Made by a program: the position numbers and the translations under genes. Below the pieces are notes generated by a model. It made no database searches and was not told the DNA's origin. It saw nothing but the letters and a program-made list of their open reading frames with translations. Shown here in pieces: positions 52,318 to 55,263 of a DNA stretch of 55,263 nt (position 1 is its first letter; each line of letters starts with the position of its first letter). The DNA is from Paracoccaceae bacterium (lineage in GTDB: Bacteria > Pseudomonadota > Alphaproteobacteria > Rhodobacterales > Rhodobacteraceae), in NCBI GenBank assembly GCA_947504705.1, contig CANNIA010000023.1, forward strand, positions 1-55,263, read 5' to 3'.

Positions 52318-53463
52318 ATGACGACCGAGACTATTCTTGCCAATGCCACGATGGTACTGCCGAACGGAACCATGCGCGGTCAGATACGGTTTGAGGATGG
52401 CCTGATCGCCGATCTTGCCGAAGGCACTTCGGTCCCCAAGGGGGCGATCGACTGCGCCGGCGATCTGGTCATGCCCGGCCTGATCGAATTGCACACCGAC
52501 AATCTTGAACGCCACATCGAGCCGCGCCCCAAGGTCAACTGGCCTCATGCCGCCGCGATCATTGCCCATGACGCCGAACTGGCAAGCGTTGGTATTACAA
52601 CAGTTTTCGACGCGCTGAGGGTCGGGTCCGTTCTATCGAACGCAAAGTCGAATTATGGCGAATACGCCCGCGCCCTTGCCGATGAGATTCTAGGACTCCG
52701 CGATGACGGGGCCTTGCGGATCAGTCACTTCCTGCACCTGCGGGCCGAGGTCTGCTCGGAGACGCTGGTTGAAGAGCTGGCGAAGTTTGGCCCGGATGAC
52801 CGGATCGGCATCGTCAGTCTGATGGACCACACTCCGGGTGCCAGACAGTTTCGCGACATTTCGAAACTGAAGGACTATTACATTGGCAAGTACGGCATCT
52901 CGGATACTGACTGGGAAAGGCAGGTCGCTGCCCAGCTGGCGCTAAGCGAAAGGCTGGGCAAAGTGCACGAATCCGCCGCAGTGGCGGCCGCGCGCCGGTA
53001 TGGAGCGGTACTTGCAAGCCATGATGACACCGAACCCGAACACGTCGCCCAATCGGCCGAACATGGCGCCCATTTCGCCGAGTTTCCGACGACGTTCGAG
53101 GCCGCAGCGGCCTGCCACAAACATAGCATCAAGGTCATGATGGGAGCGCCAAACCTGATCCGTGGTGGCAGTCATTCGGGCAATGTCGCTGCACAGGAAC
53201 TGGCCGAGGCCGGTCTGCTGGACATCGTGTCTTCGGATTATGTGCCGTCATCGCTTTTGTCGGCGGCGCTGCTGCTGGGCGACCTTTGGGGCGACGCGGC
53301 GCGCGGTATTGCGACGGTTACGGCAGCCCCTGCCGATGCGGCTGGCTTGACCGACCGTGGTCATCTGGTCATCGGCGCGCGGGCCGACGTGATCCGGGTC
53401 ACGCGGATTGGAGGTGCCGGGGCCGTGCGTGGCGTCTGGGTTCAGGGACGCAGGGTAACTTGA
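52318..53463 (+). CDS. phnM: Ribose 1-methylphosphonate 5-triphosphate diphosphatase (second PhnM)
   Basis: The 381-residue amidohydrolase is closest to canonical PhnM (E. coli 378 residues). The N-terminal metal motif is MPGLIELHTDNLERHIEPRP, with SLMDHTPGARQF, LASHDDTEPEHV and GAPNLIRGGSHSGN. It removes diphosphate from the ribosylated phosphonate so that PhnJ can act. It is separate from the main operon, divergent from the 2H gene, and ends 11 bp before insertion-sequence debris. Confidence 0.94.
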   Translation: MTTETILANATMVLPNGTMRGQIRFEDGLIADLAEGTSVPKGAIDCAGDLVMPGLIELHTDNLERHIEPRPKVNWPHAAAIIAHDAELASVGITTVFDALRVGSVLSNAKSNYGEYARALADEILGLRDDGALRISHFLHLRAEVCSETLVEELAKFGPDDRIGIVSLMDHTPGARQFRDISKLKDYYIGKYGISDTDWERQVAAQLALSERLGKVHESAAVAAARRYGAVLASHDDTEPEHVAQSAEHGAHFAEFPTTFEAAAACHKHSIKVMMGAPNLIRGGSHSGNVAAQELAEAGLLDIVSSDYVPSSLLSAALLLGDLWGDAARGIATVTAAPADAAGLTDRGHLVIGARADVIRVTRIGGAGAVRGVWVQGRRVT

Positions 53464-53473
53464 TCGATCCACG

Positions 53474-53586
53474 GGGCTCTGTTGCACAAATCCTGTCAGG
53501 GATTCATCTTCTGAATCCAGTGTTAGCTGGATGTCATGAGCAGACCGAACACACCGACCTACAAGACCCTCAACTGGCCCGCCTAG
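53474..53586 (+). mobile_element. Left end of an IS5-family element, truncated after 16 transposase codons
   Basis: The end reads GGGGCTCTGTTGCACAAATC, a typical IS5-family terminus, followed by a small hairpin (GGATTCA/TGAATCC at 53500-53518) and transposase start ATG 53536 (MSRPNTPTYKTLNWPA). The frame then ends at TAG 53584-53586 because the sequence switches to IS21 DNA. The family normally continues NWPAYNxAL, so the break falls in the Tyr codon. The rest of the element is gone. Confidence 0.8.
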
Positions 53587-54155
53587 CCTAACTCATCGAG
53601 GATCATGAGGTCGAGCTTGGTCAAACCATCCGCGATTTGCCCGGCCTTGCCTTTGGCCTTTTCTTGCTCGAGGGCGTTGACCAGTTCGATGGTTGAGAAG
53701 AAGCGGACCTTGCGGCGGTGGTGTTCGATGGCCTGGATGCCCAGGGCTGTAGCAATGTGGGTCTTGCCGGTTCCCGGGCCGCCGATCAGCACGATGTTCT
53801 GCGCTCCGTCCATGAACTCGCAGCGATGCAGTGTCCGGACTGTGGCCTCGTTGATCTCGCTGGTGGCAAAGTCGAAGCCCGAGAGGTCCTTGTAAGCCGG
53901 GAACCGCGCCGACTTCATGTGATAGGCGATCGACCGGACCTCGCGTTCGGCCAATTCAGCCTTCAGCAGTTGCGACAGCATCGGGATTGCCGCTTCAAAG
54001 GCCGGTGCGCCTTGCTCGATGAGGTCGGTGACGGCCTGCGCCATGCCATACATTTTGAGGCTGCGCAGCATGATGACGATGGCGCCGGCGGCGGGATCAT
54101 GACGCATGGCGGCCTCCGACAGTCTGGGCGCGTAGGCCGTCATAGCGTTCGACAT
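53583..54155 (-). pseudogene. istB: IS21 helper ATPase IstB, C-terminally truncated
   Basis: 190 codons remain of about 245-260. The N-terminal helical domain and AAA+ Walker A (VLIGGPGTGKTHIATALG) are intact. The Walker B region ends abruptly at LMILDELG followed by a stop formed by IS5 DNA, so sensor and arginine-finger parts are lost. IstB acts with IstA as target-selection ATPase and would not work in this form. It overlaps the istA frame by 59 bp. Confidence 0.9.
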
Positions 54156-55263
54156 TGGCCTTGGGCTCGCGGTGCAGGGTCAGTGCCTGTGGCGTATCCA
54201 GTGGCGACCCGCCCATGACCTTGCCGTCGATCAGGCGGTGCAACAGGTTCAGCACATGGGTCTTGGTGGGCACGCCCTCGGTCAGTGCCAGCTCCACGGC
54301 GGTGAGAACGGCTTGTTCATCGTGGTGCAAGACGAGGGCCAGGATATCTACCATCTCGCGATCACCGCCCGGTTTGCGAAGCATATGATCCTGCAACTGT
54401 CGGAAGGCAGACGGTAATTCCAGGAATGGCGCCCCATTCCGAAGCGCACCTGGTTTGCGTTGAACGACAGTCAGATAGCGTCGCCAGTCGTAGATCGTCT
54501 TCGGCGGAAGGTGATGGCTACGTTGGATCACGCGGACATGTTCGCACAGGATGTTGCCCTCAGCTGCCACAACCAGCCGGTCGGGATAGATCCGCAAGCT
54601 GACAGGGCGGTTGGCGAATGACGCCGGAACGCTATAGCGGTTGCGCTCAAAGCTGATCAGACTTGTGGGCGACACGCGTTTGCTCAGTTCGTGAAGCCAT
54701 CAAAGGCGATGGGCAACGGCATCAGCGCGGCCTGCTCCTCGGCCCAGACATCGGCGATGGTGCCGGGTTGTTTGCCATGCGGGGTCTGCCCCCATAACTC
54801 GAAGCAGCGCAGTTCCAGCCAGGCATTCAGCGCGGCAAGATCGGGGAAGCCCGGCATGCTTTGCAGCATCTGGTGACGAGAGTCGCGGACGTTCTTCTCA
54901 ACCTGGCCTTTCTCCCATCCTGCCGCTGGATTGCAGAACTCCGGCTCATAGACGTAGTGGTTCGTCATGGCCAAGAAGCGCATGTTGACCTGCCGTTCAG
55001 TGCCTCGGCCGACACGATCCACCGCGGTCTTCATGTTGTCGTAAACGCCCCGCGCAGGCACGCCGCCGAAGACCCGGAACGCGTGCCAATGGGCATCGAA
55101 CAGCATCTCGTGGGTCTGCAACGGATATGCCCGCAAAAGGAAAGCGCGGCTGTGCGACAGCTTGATATGCGCCATTTGCAGCTTGGTGCGCTCGCCGCCC
55201 AGAACGGCAAAGTCCTCGCTCCAGTCGAACTGGAAGGCCTCGCCGGGATCAAAATGCAGCGGC
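53584..55263 (-). mobile_element. Damaged IS21-family element (istA-istB), runs off the window
   Basis: It consists of istB and istA homologues in the usual overlapping order on the minus strand. The istB end is missing at the junction with the IS5 fragment, and istA carries a frameshift. The element's other end lies beyond 55263. Neither terminal repeat is visible, so the exact boundaries are unknown. Confidence 0.85.
54097..55263 (-). pseudogene. istA: IS21 transposase IstA, frameshifted and cut by window edge
   Basis: The visible part starts inside the DDE domain (FQFDWSEDFAVLGGE with the first catalytic Asp), then VYDNMKTAVDRV (second Asp region) and AAGWEKGQVEKNVR (catalytic Glu). After FDGF near 54690 the frame hits TGA. 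A one-base loss there restores the expected ELSKRVSPTSLISFERNRYS frame, which runs to 54097. The N-terminal DNA-binding part lies outside the window. The frameshift makes it inactive unless corrected by frameshifting. Confidence 0.88.

Noticed and set aside
1-55263. CRISPR arrays, tRNA or rRNA genes, prophage genes, toxin-antitoxin pairs
   Set aside because: No regularly spaced repeats, no cloverleaf-like tRNA ends, and no phage or toxin-antitoxin protein families were seen on either strand.

Overview
The window looks like chromosome of a high-GC alphaproteobacterium, most likely a Rhodobacterales/Paracoccaceae member. The reasons are codon usage, tightly coupled ATGA gene overlaps, the PhnW-PhnA-PhnY route, long PhnE permeases, and GGGGGCGAAGCGCCCCC-type intergenic hairpins. 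This assignment comes from reading the proteins, not from a search. No tRNA, rRNA or CRISPR array was seen.

Layout. (1) 1-5305: the start of a LacI-type regulator, a LysR regulator, and a divergent phnW-phnA-phnY operon that converts 2-aminoethylphosphonate to acetate and phosphate through phosphonoacetaldehyde and phosphonoacetate. (2) 5312-8967 (minus): a YbhGFSR-like drug-efflux ABC operon under a CecR/TetR-type repressor; its HlyD-like adaptor carries an in-frame stop. (3) 9277-29609: an amine, polyamine and methylated-glycine utilisation district. It holds a PuuB-like FAD oxidase, two XRE-cupin (PuuR-like) regulators, a flavin amine oxidase, an aldehyde dehydrogenase, a dimethylglycine/sarcosine dehydrogenase-like FAD-GcvT protein, a PotABCD-type ABC operon with a LysR regulator, an M20 amidohydrolase and an amidinotransferase-fold hydrolase. 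It is in visible decay: an amine oxidase remnant joined to a PotF remnant, an NCS1 permease with a TGA in place of Trp, and a shredded second FAD-GcvT gene. (4) 29829-35772: a compact putative biosynthetic island with two PAPS-type sulfotransferase-like genes, a cytosine-deaminase-like amidohydrolase, and an adenylation-carrier-thioesterase enzyme whose thioesterase nucleophile is Cys. (5) 35989-53463: a phosphonate super-locus. It has two phosphonate-type ABC importers (phnDCE and phnCDEE), two PhnM-type hydrolases, a hexapeptide acyltransferase, the PhnF repressor, the C-P lyase core phnGHIJK, a CorA-like metal transporter, phnL, phnN and a 2H-family (DUF1045) protein. (6) 53474-55263: wreckage of an IS5-family element fused to a broken IS21-type istAB.

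How the genes work together: the window encodes both a substrate-specific route (PhnWAY, probably LysR-controlled) and the broad C-P lyase route for phosphonates, fed by two importers. Pho-box-like repeats lie ahead of the second importer and between phnF and phnG, suggesting phosphate-starvation control on top of PhnF. The amine district would oxidise amines to aldehydes and acids for carbon and nitrogen. The most interesting unexplained items are the sulfotransferase/A-T-TE island, corA translationally coupled inside the C-P lyase operon, and a 31-codon ORF wedged by ATGA overlap before phnM.
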